Made by a program: the position numbers and the translations under genes. Source: Diphasiastrum complanatum (taxonomy: Eukaryota > Streptophyta > Lycopodiopsida > Lycopodiales > Lycopodiaceae). Taken from it: a stretch of DNA of 38,789 bases. Where the stretch lies: contig MU835478.1 in the NCBI GenBank assembly GCA_029204225.1, positions 1 through 38,789 of the forward strand. The letters are read 5' to 3'. Shown one piece after another: positions 1 through 10,435 of this stretch; the stretch's first letter is position 1; each line of letters starts with the position of its first letter. Below the pieces are notes generated by a model that saw only the letters and a list, made by a program, of their open reading frames with translations, was not told the DNA's origin and made no database searches.

Positions 1-69
1 CCATTGGTAGCACCGAAGGCGAGTACACGATACTCATAAAAGCCAAAGTGGGTAGGGGAAGGCAGTCTT
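1..69 (-). pseudogene. Ty3/gypsy reverse transcriptase remnant (partial at window edge)
   Basis: Read on the minus strand this gives KTAF, then in a shifted frame THFGFYEYRVLAFGATN. This matches the Ty3/gypsy reverse transcriptase stretch KTAFRT.yGHYE(F/Y)LVMPFGLTNA, which lies just ahead of the catalytic YxDD strand. The frame break between the two pieces and the altered residues (AFGATN for PFGLTN) mark it as decayed. The rest of the domain would lie left of the window or is lost. It sits inside what may be intron 2 of the ZIP gene on the same strand. Confidence 0.6.
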
Positions 70-802
70 GGCCCAACTGGTCACAATACACATGAAAAAG
101 ACACAATTCAAACTGAACGAGATCTACAGTTTATCAGATTTTTTTGTCTAGACCCTACATTTTTTCCATCATCTAGAATCAAAAACCCATGTTCCAACTT
201 CCACTTAACATTGGTAACCTGATAATTGTTATCCATGGTCCATCATCTAAAATCTATCACATAGCAGAATTGTTAAACATTTGAATAGAAACAAAAGCAA
301 AATCAAAAATGAGCAAGGAAATTCAGATGAGTTCTCACCACTGAACTTATTTGATGACAAATCAGCCTAGATTCTAGACTAGAAACTCTACAATGATCTT
401 TAATCTTATATTTAGGTCCTCCTAATCCTCCTAGAGGAGGGCCTCAGTAGCCCATTGCTCATCATCATCATCATCCTCCCCTACCTTCTTGAGTCCTCAT
501 AAGGAAAAGACCCCCTTCTCTCACTCCTCAGAGCACTAAGATACCCTTTTGAATTTTGCACAGCAACCTGCAGAGGCCGTCATCTTCCAAATCCTTCGAA
601 TAGAGAAATAACTGGTGCTCATTAAACGTGAGTGTCAAGTGAATGTCATCGATTGAAAAGGTTCAAACCTGAGACAGGAACTTGCTAAATCAAAATCAAA
701 GAATTAAGATCAAGATTTCAGGTCGAATGACAAGAACATCAAGCTTCAAAGATTCAAAATCATAGCGAGAAATTAGAATCGAGATATAAGAAGCTTGAGA
801 TA
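70..802. other. Non-coding stretch, probably ZIP intron 2 or decayed transposon
   Basis: No recognisable gene. A minus-strand reading near 440-500 gives a short acidic run (GEDDDDDEQWATEALL) from a (TCA)n stretch, but nothing identifies it. Confidence 0.4.
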
Positions 803-904
803 CACGTTGATGCGTACAGCTTCATTGTCGAAACTGTACTTATGCAGGAAGGAATGTCAGTGGCTTACCACTCAAAGAAACTAATCAGGAGCAACCGAAG
901 ATAG
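803..904 (+). pseudogene. Ty3/gypsy RNase H remnant
   Basis: The reading frame gives VDAYSFIVETVLMQEGMSVA followed by YHSKKL and then a stop. The Ty3/gypsy RNase H start reads (V)ETDASxxAxGAVLxQxGxPVAYxSKKL, so the alignment is clear. The first catalytic Asp region (TDAS) is degraded. Only about 30 residues survive. It lies on the strand opposite to the reverse transcriptase scrap at the window start, so the two need not come from one insertion. Confidence 0.65.
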
Positions 905-1229
905 CCAATCATTGAATGAAACTAATGCGACTGGCAAAGTTCCCCTCGAAATTCAACATATATAATATTGCACAAAATGGGAAGAACAAATATTGCACAA
1001 ATCTTGGAATGCAGATCACAAGGAGTAGGGAGCATAGGAGTATTAAACTAAATCAGAATAGATGTCTTCAAGGCATCTTGCTGAAACTCAGAATGCCCAA
1101 GTTGTCCATTGTTTAGACATATTACGGGTTTTTTCAGGCTATTTATTGTTTTCTTTTTAACTTTTATAAAAAAAATTTCTTAAAAAAAAAAAGCCATCCA
1201 GACAGCGTTCTGCTGTTTGGTAATGCTCA
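905..1229. other. Non-coding stretch with A/T-rich tracts
   Basis: No gene recognised. The short open frame at 916-1116 has no family resemblance. An A-rich/T-rich block (about 1140-1190) leads into the self-complementary locus at 1230. Confidence 0.35.
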
Positions 1230-1280
1230 TTCTGGATCACTGTTGCAGCGGAACGTGATCCGCTGCAACATTGTCCCACA
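1230..1280 (+). repeat. Self-complementary locus 1 (11-bp-arm hairpin)
   Basis: GTTGCAGCGGA at 1242-1252 is perfectly complementary to TCCGCTGCAAC at 1259-1269, separated by ACGTGA. GGATCAC just upstream echoes the GTGATCC that spans loop and right arm. One of seven similar loci in the window (see findings). Confidence 0.7.
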
Positions 1281-1349
1281 CCCTTGGATATCAATTAAAT
1301 ATGACCAAAGAAATGAGTCCCAAGTGAGAAGGAGAAAATAAAAGTGCAG

Positions 1350-1973
1350 GACGTTTCCTTACTGAGAAGCATTATGTATGCAATGCTCAACACAAGAACA
1401 ACCTTGCATGTGCAATCAGCAGGTTACTGAGTCAATTTTTGGAGAATCTTGGTTTTGAACACTGGATTGCAATAAAACACGTTTGTCGATACATCACGGG
1501 AACCATGAATCAAATGAACAAAGCAGCTGTGTACTTAATGCAGATTGAGCCGGCCATGTGGATACCAGGGAATATTCGTTTTAGCAGGTGGCCAATCAGC
1601 TGAGTAATCAAGAGGCAGACCTGTGTTGCTCTTTGGAGGCCGAGAGTGTGGGCACTAACCAAAGCGACCAGAAGGAGCAATCTTGCTGGAAAAGCACAGG
1701 AAATACATGCAGGAGAGCGCAACGAAGCAGTAGCTCTATATGCAGAAAACTAGGCCTCCATAAGCTTGTGACCAACACAGTATCAGACAAGAGGACAGAG
1801 CACAGCCAAATAGATACCATTTAAAAGAAAAAAGCCATGGAAGAGAGAAAGTTAGCATATGCCCATCTGGAGCATGCTTGCTGCTATAATGAATAAAGGG
1901 TCAACCTGCAAAAAACATGAAGGCATGTACAGGCAAATGGGATCGAAAGAAATATTGAAGCAACAAGGGGGAG
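1350..1973 (+). pseudogene. Ty1/copia reverse transcriptase/RNase H 3' remnant with polypurine tract
   Basis: Across shifting frames the sequence gives SIMYAMLNTR, then AISRLLSQFLENLGFEHW and IAIKHVCRYITGTMNQ. Weaker pieces follow: an RNase H piece with LSNQEADLCC and LEAES, NTVSDKRTEH, and MNKGSTCKKHEGMYRQMG. These are the ordered C-terminal landmarks of Copia Pol (SLMYAMLNTRPDLAYAIS, CRYIKGT, ALSTAEAEY, NPVSHKRTKHIDIRYH, IMTKGLPK). At least four frameshifts or stops are needed to follow it, so it is dead. A polypurine tract AAGGGGGAG at 1965-1973 is followed by TGTTCGAGG, the expected start of a 3' LTR. Confidence 0.82.
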
Positions 1974-2060
1974 TGTTCGAGGAATCTAGTTGTCAATGCT
2001 TCACAGGGAGATTGAAACCAGAGTTTCTCGGAAAAGCACTTGTCATAGGATAAAGTAAGG
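1974..2060 (+). repeat. Probable start of Copia 3' LTR, end not found
   Basis: TGTTCGAGG follows directly on the polypurine tract of the Copia remnant, the normal position for a 3' LTR. I cannot find a matching second LTR or a clear CA end, so the right limit is arbitrary. Confidence 0.4.
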
Positions 2061-3248
2061 ACACCTTAAGTTCAACAAAGATTTATTCCAGCTTATGCAA
2101 GCCAAGGGAAAGCGTTCTCACACCTGGGAAGAGGGGAACATCATTCCCACTTGCCCCCGCAAGATGGCAATGTGAGAGAATAGGTGGGAACATTCCCTCT
2201 GTTGAGGGAACGCCTTCCCACACATTCCCAGCCTGTTAACACCCTTTAGGTTTGGGACCAAATTTTTCCCTTTTGGCACTATTCCATTCCATTTTGGCCC
2301 AATTTGTTTGCTAACGAGGCCTATTTTTTCTCTTCCAGTTTACACATTCTCTAGAATTCGAGTGCTTACTTTTAAAATTAAAACCTTAATAGGAAAAATA
2401 ACATGTGATAATGTGGCATTCCCGTGTTCCCCTCACTCAAAAAACGTTCCCTTTCGCAGGGGTCCAGACGTTCCCCTTGTTCCCATCTCCTGGCAACTAT
2501 GATACAAGCATAGAAGCATCTTGATGATCCTCCTAGGATCTTTCCCTCGAACGTACTTTCTGTGATATAACACCTCTTGTCTTTGATTTTTACAGACTGT
2601 TTTTGCACTCTTGCTTTGTGCCAGCTGTCTAATCTGTTGTTGTTCATCCCTTTCCTTCCTTGCAAATTCATTATCACGATTTTCTAGCAGGAGAATGATC
2701 TACGTTCGGAGATTTGAGGAGAAATCAGCAGACCAATCAACGGCTTGAAAATTCGTATTAAAAGGATAGTCATACCAGTGAACCTAGTGTAGAGCCAAGG
2801 TGTCAGCGTCAAGCTTGCACGAGGAGATTTCAAGGGTGAAGTTGATACTAGCTCTCTATAGCCAGTATCAGTCAAAATTATAGTAGGGGAAAATGCAGAA
2901 CAAGATCGAACGAGTTCAAAATTGATTTCTTGCCACTCTTGGCCATGCCCCAGCCATTAAATACGGCCATAGGAAGAAACAGCCATCTCCGCCTTATTTG
3001 AACCTCATTTCGTGACCGACTCCTCCACTCCCTAGTAAGAGGGACGAGCTGTATTCTCAAAAGGCATTTGGACTACGAGGAAAAGCATTTTAGCAAGTCA
3101 TCAACGAGGCCGAGAACAGATGCATTTCGGCCAAAAAAGCTAGTTAGTAGCCGAGCACATTTGAGATCAGACATGCACAGAGGTCAAGAGCCTAAATTGA
3201 ATGAACAATGCCCATCCAGACCTAAAACGGAAAACAGCGGCTATTCAC
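2061..3248 (-). other. Apparent ZIP intron 2 (right part), with GGGAA/TTCCC word cluster
   Basis: Starts (on the minus strand) with the GTGAAT donor that ends ZIP exon 2. No exon encoding the conserved HSVFEGIAIG membrane segment was found in any frame. At 2100-2500 there are repeated GGGAAC and GTTCCC words, several facing each other a few bases apart. The right-hand group is locus 2 of the self-complementary family. Confidence 0.45.
2430..2513 (-). repeat. Self-complementary locus 2 (GGGAAC words, T-tract)
   Basis: On the minus strand it reads CATAGTTGCC, then three GGGAAC-type words separated by short spacers, then GTTTTTTG. The order of edge, repeated word and T-tract matches loci 3, 6 and 7. 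Confidence 0.5.
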
Positions 3249-4005
3249 CTTGTATGCTTCTGTTGTCTCTTCACAATCATCGCGCTGATCTCCATGCTCA
3301 CAAGCCGGCATCGAAGCAGCAGGAGCCTCCTTGTTGCCTGGAGATCCCCCGCCCCCAGTCCCAAAAGAAAAGAAAAATAAACCAACGCAATGAGTACACT
3401 GTTGCCCAACTATTTAAACCATGAAATAACAAAAGTTGATTTCTATGCATTTTGTTCGTCCATTTGTCAGCTGTTTGAGAACATTGGAAAAGTATATGTA
3501 CCGTACCGAATTCTTCATCGACTGCGTTGGTGGAGAGATTGTTGAGTTGAATTCGAGAAGATACAACAGAGATGATGCAATCGCTCAGCATGGTGAGCAA
3601 GTAGCCAAATGTGGCAAGCACAAAAGCGAAGGGATATGGGTTACTCGTCTGCCGCTTAAATGAAGCGTCTGCATCGCTCAGAAAATGCACGAGAGCCGTG
3701 GTCAAGAAAATTCCACCAGAAAATTGAGTCCCCAGCATCAGGAACGCACGGTTCCACCTGTAAAAGTACGGCGTCATACCAGCCAAAAATGTAGCCACGA
3801 TAGCTATAATCACACACCACACTTTGACGAGAATGAGGCCTCTGGCTCTGAGATTTGGAGAGTCAGAGCCCTTTCCTGTGGACGATACTCCTTTGTTATC
3901 GTCGGCATTTGCAGCAACAACGTGATACGGTAGCAAAAGATAGGCAGTGAGCAACACGATCAAGATCACCAGCCCAAAGTGGGGTTTGAACAAACATGGC
4001 GACAT
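3249..4005 (-). CDS. ZIP family zinc/iron transporter, exons 1-2 (5' part of gene)
   Basis: ZIP proteins move Zn2+, Fe2+ and related metals into the cytosol across plasma or organelle membranes. Exon 1 (4005-3507, starting at the ATG) ends G|GTACGG. Intron 1 (3506-3338, 169 bp) ends in a pyrimidine tract and CTCCAG. Exon 2 (3337-3249, 89 bp) ends AAG|GTGAAT. The phases fit (499+89 = 196 codons). The protein begins with a hydrophobic leader (about residues 9-32, LVILIVLLTAYLLLPYHVVA). Next come TM1 (about 57-80, ILVKVWCVIIAIVATFLAG), TM2 (about 92-112, with the family signature GTQFSGGIFLTTALVHFLSD) and TM3 (about 125-145). Exon 2 encodes a Cys/His/acid-bearing stretch (PACEHGDQRDD), the start of the variable metal-binding loop. 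Plant ZIPs are about 330-420 residues with eight TM helices. TM4-TM8, including the conserved His-Ser-Gly signature, are absent here. They may lie left of the window after a long intron, or be lost. TM2 resembles the ZIP4/IRT3 subgroup, but I do not assign a symbol. Confidence 0.85.
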
Positions 4006-4048
4006 GTGTGTTTGTGTGTGTCTGTGTCTGTGCTAGACAGAAACACCG

Positions 4049-4057
4049 CTATATATG
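4049..4057 (-). promoter_or_regulatory. TATA box of the ZIP gene
   Basis: TATATA at about 4050-4056, reading CATATATAGC on the minus strand, lies about 45-50 bases upstream of the ZIP ATG. This implies a very short leader made largely of an ACACAC/AGACAC-type stretch (4006-4035). Confidence 0.6.
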
Positions 4058-5099
4058 AATGAACACGGCTTGCAGCTTTACTCTACCCAAACATCCGTGC
4101 CGAACACGGATCAGCCGAACACGGATCAAGGCCGAATTACTAAACTTTGCATCTTACTACTGGGTCACTTAAAAAAGCAATGGCTACCCATCCAATCAAT
4201 CAGCTACTAATTACCATCTCACACATCCTTACGCTGACAAAGAAAAGCATCCGCAGGACTAAAATAGAAGCTGCCGCTGCTGACAAATGCATGCCTTATC
4301 ATTCCTCTTCAAGATACAGCGACTCCGAGAAGAAGGATAGGATCGAGCATATGATAGAAATGCTAGTCAGTGAGAGCTAGAGAGCAGAAGAAGAATTACT
4401 AAACCAAGATCGTCATCCCCCGACAGATATATGTATGTGTGTATTATGGGTAGTGGATGGATTGTAGTTTGAAGGAAAAAGAAGGCTGCGCACTTCTTCC
4501 CTCGAGCTAAGACGAGTCTGAGCAGCAGTACTAAGTAGTAGACTGTAGTACAGTCACTGTGAGTGAGCACTGAGTTTTAATAATAAGCTGCAACAAATCA
4601 CTCACTCACTCACTCACACAATTCGAATCACTCTTTCACAAAATTCATAATCTATGCATGTTGATCTTTTGCATCAAACATAAACATATGTATTTATGAT
4701 GCCCACCTCGAAGACTTGTAGCTTACCAGCTGCAACACATGTCAAAGGCCCGAAAAACAGCAATTAAACAAAGCTGCAAAGAAAAGCAACTAAACAAAGC
4801 TGCAGCTCTGAGTTAACTATGGTTTAATAGAACTACGACAGCAGCAAAATATATTGAAAACACCCATGAAATTTGACTAGCACGCTTCCTTCAAAATGAC
4901 ATGTAACAATATTGAGAGAGTTTCCATGAAAGGAAGGCTCTTTAAATTTCCTTTGCAAAATTTTCCTATTTTTACTAGTGATATGATTCCATTGGCCTCA
5001 CAATCTCACCATGTCCATCACAATGAAGTTTGAGATTTATGTGACCTCCTTTTACTAATTTTCTTCATGCTAAAGGGTGAGTCAAGCGTCATCCCAAGA
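4058..5099. other. Intergenic, upstream of ZIP; no gene seen
   Basis: Promoter-distal DNA of the ZIP gene. It holds a short (CACT)n microsatellite at about 4598-4618. GCCGAACACGGATCA is repeated in tandem near 4098-4130. The small open frames have no family resemblance. Confidence 0.5.
4598..4618 (+). repeat. (CACT)n microsatellite
   Basis: About five consecutive CACT units in otherwise unique sequence. Confidence 0.8.
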
Positions 5100-5221
5100 T
5101 TTTGGCATGGTGATTGGTAAGTAGGTATAGTTGAGAAGTTTGTTTGAATTATACTGTCCATTTTGGCATGGTGATTGGTAAGTAGGTATAGTTGAGAAGT
5201 TTGTTTGAATTATACTGTCCA
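5100..5221 (+). repeat. Perfect 61-bp tandem duplication
   Basis: Two head-to-tail copies (5100-5160 and 5161-5221), each starting TTTTGGCATGGTG and ending ACTGTCCA, with no mismatch that I can find. It lies in non-coding DNA. Confidence 0.95.
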
Positions 5222-6581
5222 AACCCTACTCTTTAAACGGTCCTACATAAATCGGATTGACTCTAGAACAACCATAAAATATAGCAACTTTAAGTGCAAT
5301 GTTCTCTTTCCCCCTCTCGCATGACAACCCTACACTCATCATGAGATTGCATGCAAATTAGGTCACATCAGCACGTGGATTTGAGGAGCATGATTCAATC
5401 CACCCTTTGAAATGCCTCACAACTTTGGTGCTAACGTGCTAACCTTAGGAAGGTTTCTAGAGGCATCCCTATCTATTGAGCCTAGGTCAACTTGTGTCTT
5501 GGTGTTGTTGCGTTCTATTTCGTGCACAAAAGAGTGATGGCTCGTCTACTATGAATTTGTAGAAGAATCTTATAGAAGTACGATAAGCTCTTTGGATAGT
5601 TGTCTTTTTATGTTTAGACATGAGTTGGGTGGGTGCTCAAGTCGTATTTCTTGATCCAAACATAGGTTTTGTTCTTTATGACGAGCCTCTTCAATCCAGC
5701 ATTTCATGAGTTAATACAAACTTTTCCTAGATGTTAAATTAGGAAATTCTCCTAGTTTAGTGGATTGGAAATTTGGGTGGCGATATGGGGAGTGGAGTGA
5801 GTGACGTTATCCACATGTTCACAAAGTTTCGCTTCTTTTAGATTATACACTAATATTTGGATATAGAAAAGCATGGTCTTTTGGGAGTGGGATTGGGCCT
5901 TGGGTGCCTCTTGTAGCGTAGTCACAAGATTGACTATTATTTATGGTCATCTAATTGTTTGGGTTTGAGCATGAAAGCTTTGTCACAATGTCCATAGTTG
6001 TAGTCATGGCATAGAGATTGGTGAGTTCCCCTACTATAATGCTCAAAAATGCAATTTCAAAGGTCAAACAGCCTAGCTATTTTCTTCGAGCCCTAAGATA
6101 GTGTAAAAATGCCAACTTATTGCAAAAAACATGGCCCGTATCCAAGCTGGTTGATGTTCAAGTGCTTGTACTTTGGCCTTATGCGTGTGGCACTTCTTGA
6201 GATCGGGTAAGGTATGTTAAAATTTCACAATTCTAGCTTGACCAATTTTGGTCATATGGCTTGTAAATTGTATTATGGTCATGTTGAGGCATGTCACACG
6301 TGCCAAATAGCATTGGATACTCTTTGTAAGTCTCATTCCTAACCTAGCATAAGAGTGACACCTTTGGAGTGAGTCCAAATAGTGCTTTGATAAGCTAGAG
6401 AGAAAATAGGAGCTAAAAATAGCATATTAATCATTGTTTTGGGATCTCGAGGTCTTGACCCCAAGTTAGGGTGGATCCAATGACCTATTAGATTAGATGT
6501 TAGGTGTGAAGAATTGAAAAAGATTATCTATGTTAGATATAGGGGTCTTATGTTTTTTACATCAAGCATCTAGGTGTAGGA
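5222..6581. other. Non-coding DNA before Copia LTR; nothing recognised
   Basis: About 1.4 kb without an open frame of note or a recognisable protein remnant on either strand. Confidence 0.5.
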
Positions 6582-7241
6582 TGTTGATAGGAACAAATTT
6601 GGCATAGATGGCAAATTATGCATTTCCACTTGTAATGCCACTATTGAGCCAAAATAGAGCAAGACGCTAAACTCGTGCCAATTAGAGTGTAGACAAGTGT
6701 AATGCTTTTGTTTGATGAATTCCAAGAGGTCCAATAGGATTTAGAGGTGGAACCATGTGAGGTCCAATAGGAAATTGAGGTGTGCTTGAATATAGTCCAA
6801 TAGAATTAAGAGGTGCATGGATCAATGGACCAATAGGATCAAGAGGTGACAAAGTATGGTCCAATCATAGTTAAGCATAGTGGTAGCTCGTGGATCTACT
6901 TGTATCATTGTACTCCTCATTTTGAAGCTAATTGATTTGGTGATTATATGGATTTTGAGTGTTATTGGATTTCTAGCTTTCTCTCTCTACCAGAGAGCTC
7001 ATGATGCTTTTTCTCTCTCTACCCGAGGAGAGCAACTTGTTTTTACTTAGATTATTTTTTCAATACTTCCCACACGTGTGAGTGAGAGTTGGAAGTGATT
7101 GAATGCATGTAGTAGTGTGTTTTTGCCATAGGATCCAAGATTGATCTTGAATCTCAATCTAGTCTTGATCTTGGTGCATCTACACACCTTAGGAGATCAC
7201 AAGTACATGTTGTGGACAATCCACACGTGTGAAATTCAACA
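6582..7241 (+). repeat. 5' LTR of Copia element A
   Basis: The LTR begins TGTTGATAGG and ends AATTCAACA, giving a perfect 6-bp terminal inverted repeat (TGTTGA/TCAACA). It abuts the primer binding site at 7242. It contains about 4.3 diverged copies of a 34-bp subrepeat (6728-6871). The left limit is inferred from the terminal inverted repeat, because no second LTR is present for comparison. Confidence 0.75.
6728..6871 (+). repeat. 34-bp subrepeats inside LTR (about 4.3 copies)
   Basis: Units of 31-35 bp, each built on GTCCAATAGGA followed by an AGAGGTG word. CCAAT is present in every unit. Confidence 0.8.
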
Positions 7242-7254
7242 TGGTATCAGAGCC
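7242..7254 (+). promoter_or_regulatory. Primer binding site of Copia element A
   Basis: TGGTATCAGAGCC, complementary to the 3' end of plant initiator methionine tRNA, begins immediately after the LTR end ACA. This is the classic plant LTR-retrotransposon primer site. Confidence 0.92.
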
Positions 7255-7998
7255 TACCTAAGGTTACCATGCATTTTGATCCATCTAAGTGAAAACTATT
7301 CATCAATCTTGAGCTAGAAATTGTCAAGGCCCATTTTCCTAGCTATCTTGTTCAATTTTGGATCATAAGAGATCAAAAGGACATTGATTGGGTCTGAACT
7401 GGTACTGTACGGAATCAGGTGCTCAGAGACGTGTGAGGAACATCCAATTTCAGTTTGGAAGTTCTCTCTCATGCTTGATCCATTTATCTTGCTTGATAGC
7501 TTGTTTTTGAAGCTATTTTTGTCTACTTTCTGATGCAATCAGTTTCATTACATTTGGTTGAGCCAATCAGAAGTTATAAGCTTTTGAAGAGGGTTAGGTA
7601 GGGCACCTAGACCTGGGTGGACACATTTGGTTTGGTCAAGAGATTGCTTGGTTGATCCAAAATCACAGTTGTATGCTTACCAATCTCATCTATATGTGAT
7701 CTAGGCACTGTTTTGATATCTTAGCCATTTTGTTTCATGCAATATCATTGTATTTGAGTCAAATTTGGCTTCTTAGTGTACTTCACACGTGCTAAGAGTG
7801 TTTGATCCTAACTTTGCCTATACTCCTTTATTTGATGTGAAATAGATCTTGTTTTAGAGAGATTTGAGTAGCTAGTGAGAATCAAGTCACAAATAGTTGC
7901 AAGGTCTTTCATAGGAGGAGATAGTACTCTATTATTGGATCCTATTGAGAGTGTGTAGCAACATTTATTGTTCATCATTTGAGTTTTCTTCACTTCAA

Positions 7999-9931
7999 AT
8001 GTCTTCAATGGGTTCATCCTTGTTGGAACCAAGTGAAAGATTGTCCACTTCAAACTATTTAATTTGGAAAATGAGGATGGAGTCCATCTTGATCCTTCAA
8101 GACGTGATGGACATAGTTCTTGGCCTTGAAGAAGAACCACAAGTACTTCAAGAGGTTCAAAAATACAAAAAAGAGAGCTAGGATGGCTCTCCACTACATT
8201 AAGATGAATGTCTCTAATGAGATATTGAGGGAGATAGGTACTTGTACAACAGCCAAAGAAGCTTGGGATTGTCTCAAGACTATCTATGAGGCTAAGAATA
8301 CCTCTAGGCTTCTCACTCTTAGGAATCAAATCTTTCAAAGTAGCCAAAAGAGTGATGAGAGTGCATCTAGTTATGTTATGAGAGTAAAAGATATTCATAA
8401 AAAACTTGCTTGTATTGGTGATTCCATCAATCAAAATGAGCTAGTTCAAGTCATTCTCAATGGCTTGAGAACTGAATTTGATAGACTTGTCCAATCCTAT
8501 GCCATTAAGGAGGAGCTACCAAGTTTGGAGGCTCTCCAAAGTGTGCTAATTTCGGAAGAATCAAGACAAGAGTACAAGCTCTTGAGGATGGACAAGCTTT
8601 CTCTCACTCATAATGATGGCAAAGCTCTCTTTGCCAAGGATAAGCACAAAGGGAGGAGCAAGAACCAACATCAACAATCCTCAAGCAAGGACAAAGTCAA
8701 ATCCAAAGACAAAGATGAGGAGGAAGATGATTCCTCTAATGCTTCATCATCTAAGCTCAAGAAGAAGAAGATCAAGTGCTTTTATTGTGGCAAGAAAGGT
8801 CATTATGCCAAGAAGAAGAATCAACTCAAGCAAGCCAACATTACCAATGAGAAGGAAGACACTATTGCAAGTGATGGAGAGGGATCTCTTATGGTCTCTA
8901 GTTTCTCATCTACTCCTTTCAAGAAGGACGGCCTATGGTATACTGATAGTGGAGCCTCTTCCCATATGTGTAGCTCCAAGGACTCTTTCTCTTCTATTGC
9001 ACCTTATGATGGAGTAAAGAAATCAATATACACTGCAAATGATTTTGAATGTCCTATTGAAGGCATAGGGAACATTCCCTTGAAGCTTGCATCCTCTAAA
9101 GTTCTTCCTCTCTGTAAAGTTCTTTATGTACCTAAGCTTATCAAGAATCTTATTAGTGTTGGCCAATTGCTTGATAATGGCCTTGATGTAAAATTCAATG
9201 TTGATACTTGCACTATCAAGAAGAATGATGAGATACTTGCATTAGGATCTAGATTTGGTGGCATCTATAAACTAGATTCAAATGAGTATGTGAATGCTTG
9301 TAATGTTGCTCTTGTGAACAAGCTGTTTATGGAGGAATTATGGCATAGGAGGTTGGGACATCCCAACTACAAATCCATGCTCTCTATGATCAAAAAAGCC
9401 AAAGCTATTGGCTTGCCAAAGTCATTCTCCAAGAAGATCAAGCCTTGTGAGGCTTGTGCTATTGCTAAATCTCACAAAAAGTCATTTACAAGATCTTCTA
9501 TCAAAAGCAAGCATCATTTGGAGTTAATCCACTTGGATGTGCATTTCTCATCAACTACAAGCAAGGGAGGAGCCACTTGTTTTGTTACTTTCATTGATGA
9601 TTTCACAAGATTCACTTGGATATATCTTCTTGCTTCTAAATCTATGGTGTCTAATCATTTCCTTATTTTCAAAGCTTATGTAGAGAAGCAATTCTCATTC
9701 AAGATTAAAGCTCTTAGAAGTGATGGAGGTGGTGAATATATCTCCAATAAATTTCAAGATTTTTGTGAGCTTGAAGACATTAAAAGAGAGTTCTCTTGTG
9801 CCTACTCTCCATCTCAAAATGGAGTGGCCGAGAGAAAGAATAGATCTCTATGTGAATGTGCAAAATCTATGAGAATTGAGGCATCTTTGCCCAAAGATTT
9901 TTGAGGAGAAGCCATTAATTGTGCAAATTAA
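7999..9931 (+). pseudogene. Copia element A gag-protease-integrase, truncated
   Basis: The gag start ATG is taken at 7999 (MSSMGSSLLEPSERLSTSNY, a typical Copia gag opening with the NYxxW motif). At an A-run near 8167-8172 the frame shifts into a long open frame ending at 9904. Gag UBN2 region: 8180-8600. CCHC knuckle: 8777-8818 (CFYCGKKGHYAK, with Lys where the last Cys should be). Aspartic protease: WYTDSGASSHM near 8936-8968. Gag-pre-integrase HHCC: LWHRRLGHPN and CEACAIAK, 9338-9470. Integrase core: D in LDVHF (9534), D in RSDGGGEY (9721), E in NGVAERKNRS (9831). The stop at 9902-9904 replaces the conserved Trp of FWGEAINCANY. Homology ends at about 9931. Reverse transcriptase, RNase H and the 3' LTR are missing, so the copy is non-autonomous. 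Confidence 0.93.
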
Positions 9932-10128
9932 ACACAGTAGAATGGAGCTTTTGGAATTAACAGATTGGTTGACCTCTAATATTTTTGAATATCAAAGAGC
10001 CACCTACTACGGTTGTGCTTTCTAGTTCGAGTAGGAGGATTTATGGCAACGACAGGAGCTGAGGAAACATCAGCAAAGAAAAAATCTCTCTTTGTCTACT
10101 TTCTCTACTCCATAGAGGTAGTCTGAGG
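9932..10128. other. Unassigned sequence after Copia truncation point
   Basis: About 200 bases with no coding resemblance between the Copia breakpoint and the GCGATAT array. Confidence 0.4.
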
Positions 10129-10400
10129 GATATCGCACTTGTACGCGATGAGTGAGATAGGAAGGGGAAGGGTGCACATCGGTCGTAGAGACGCGATATG
10201 TATGAAAATTCTGTACAAGTATATCGGACCTGTGCGCAAGTATGAGTAGTATCAGAGTATATAGTAAAGAGGTGCACAAGAGCGATATGCAAAGATTGTG
10301 TACGGTATATCGGACCTATGCGCATGAAAGGTAGTAGGTAGAAATGCACATGGGCTAGTGGCGCACAAGAGCGATATGCGGAACAAAAAAAAATGTGAAA
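10129..10400 (+). repeat. Diverged tandem array, about 89-bp period (GCGATATG anchor)
   Basis: GCGATATG begins at 10193, 10282 and 10371, spaced 89 and 89 bases. Inside the first two units, ATATCGGACCT plus GCGCA recurs at 10221 and 10308. The last two units share CGCACAAGAGCGATATGC or a one-base variant. An inverted form (ATATCGCACTTG) sits at the left edge. The open frames over this region are by-products of the repeat. Confidence 0.75.
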
Positions 10401-10435
10401 AAAATGCCTCGTAGATTGTGACTTTTATATCGCGG

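Noticed and set aside
2378-2677. 99-codon minus-strand frame, checked as a further ZIP exon
   Set aside because: It lacks any ZIP membrane motif and overlaps the GGGAAC repeat locus.
6682-6864. 60-codon proline-rich minus-strand frame
   Set aside because: It is the translation of the 34-bp LTR subrepeats.
7808-8434. 208-codon minus-strand frame
   Set aside because: Shadow of Copia A gag on the other strand.
10193-10400. CRISPR-like array (regular 89-bp spacing)
   Set aside because: Units are diverged throughout, there is no constant repeat/variable spacer pattern, and the DNA is a plant nuclear locus.
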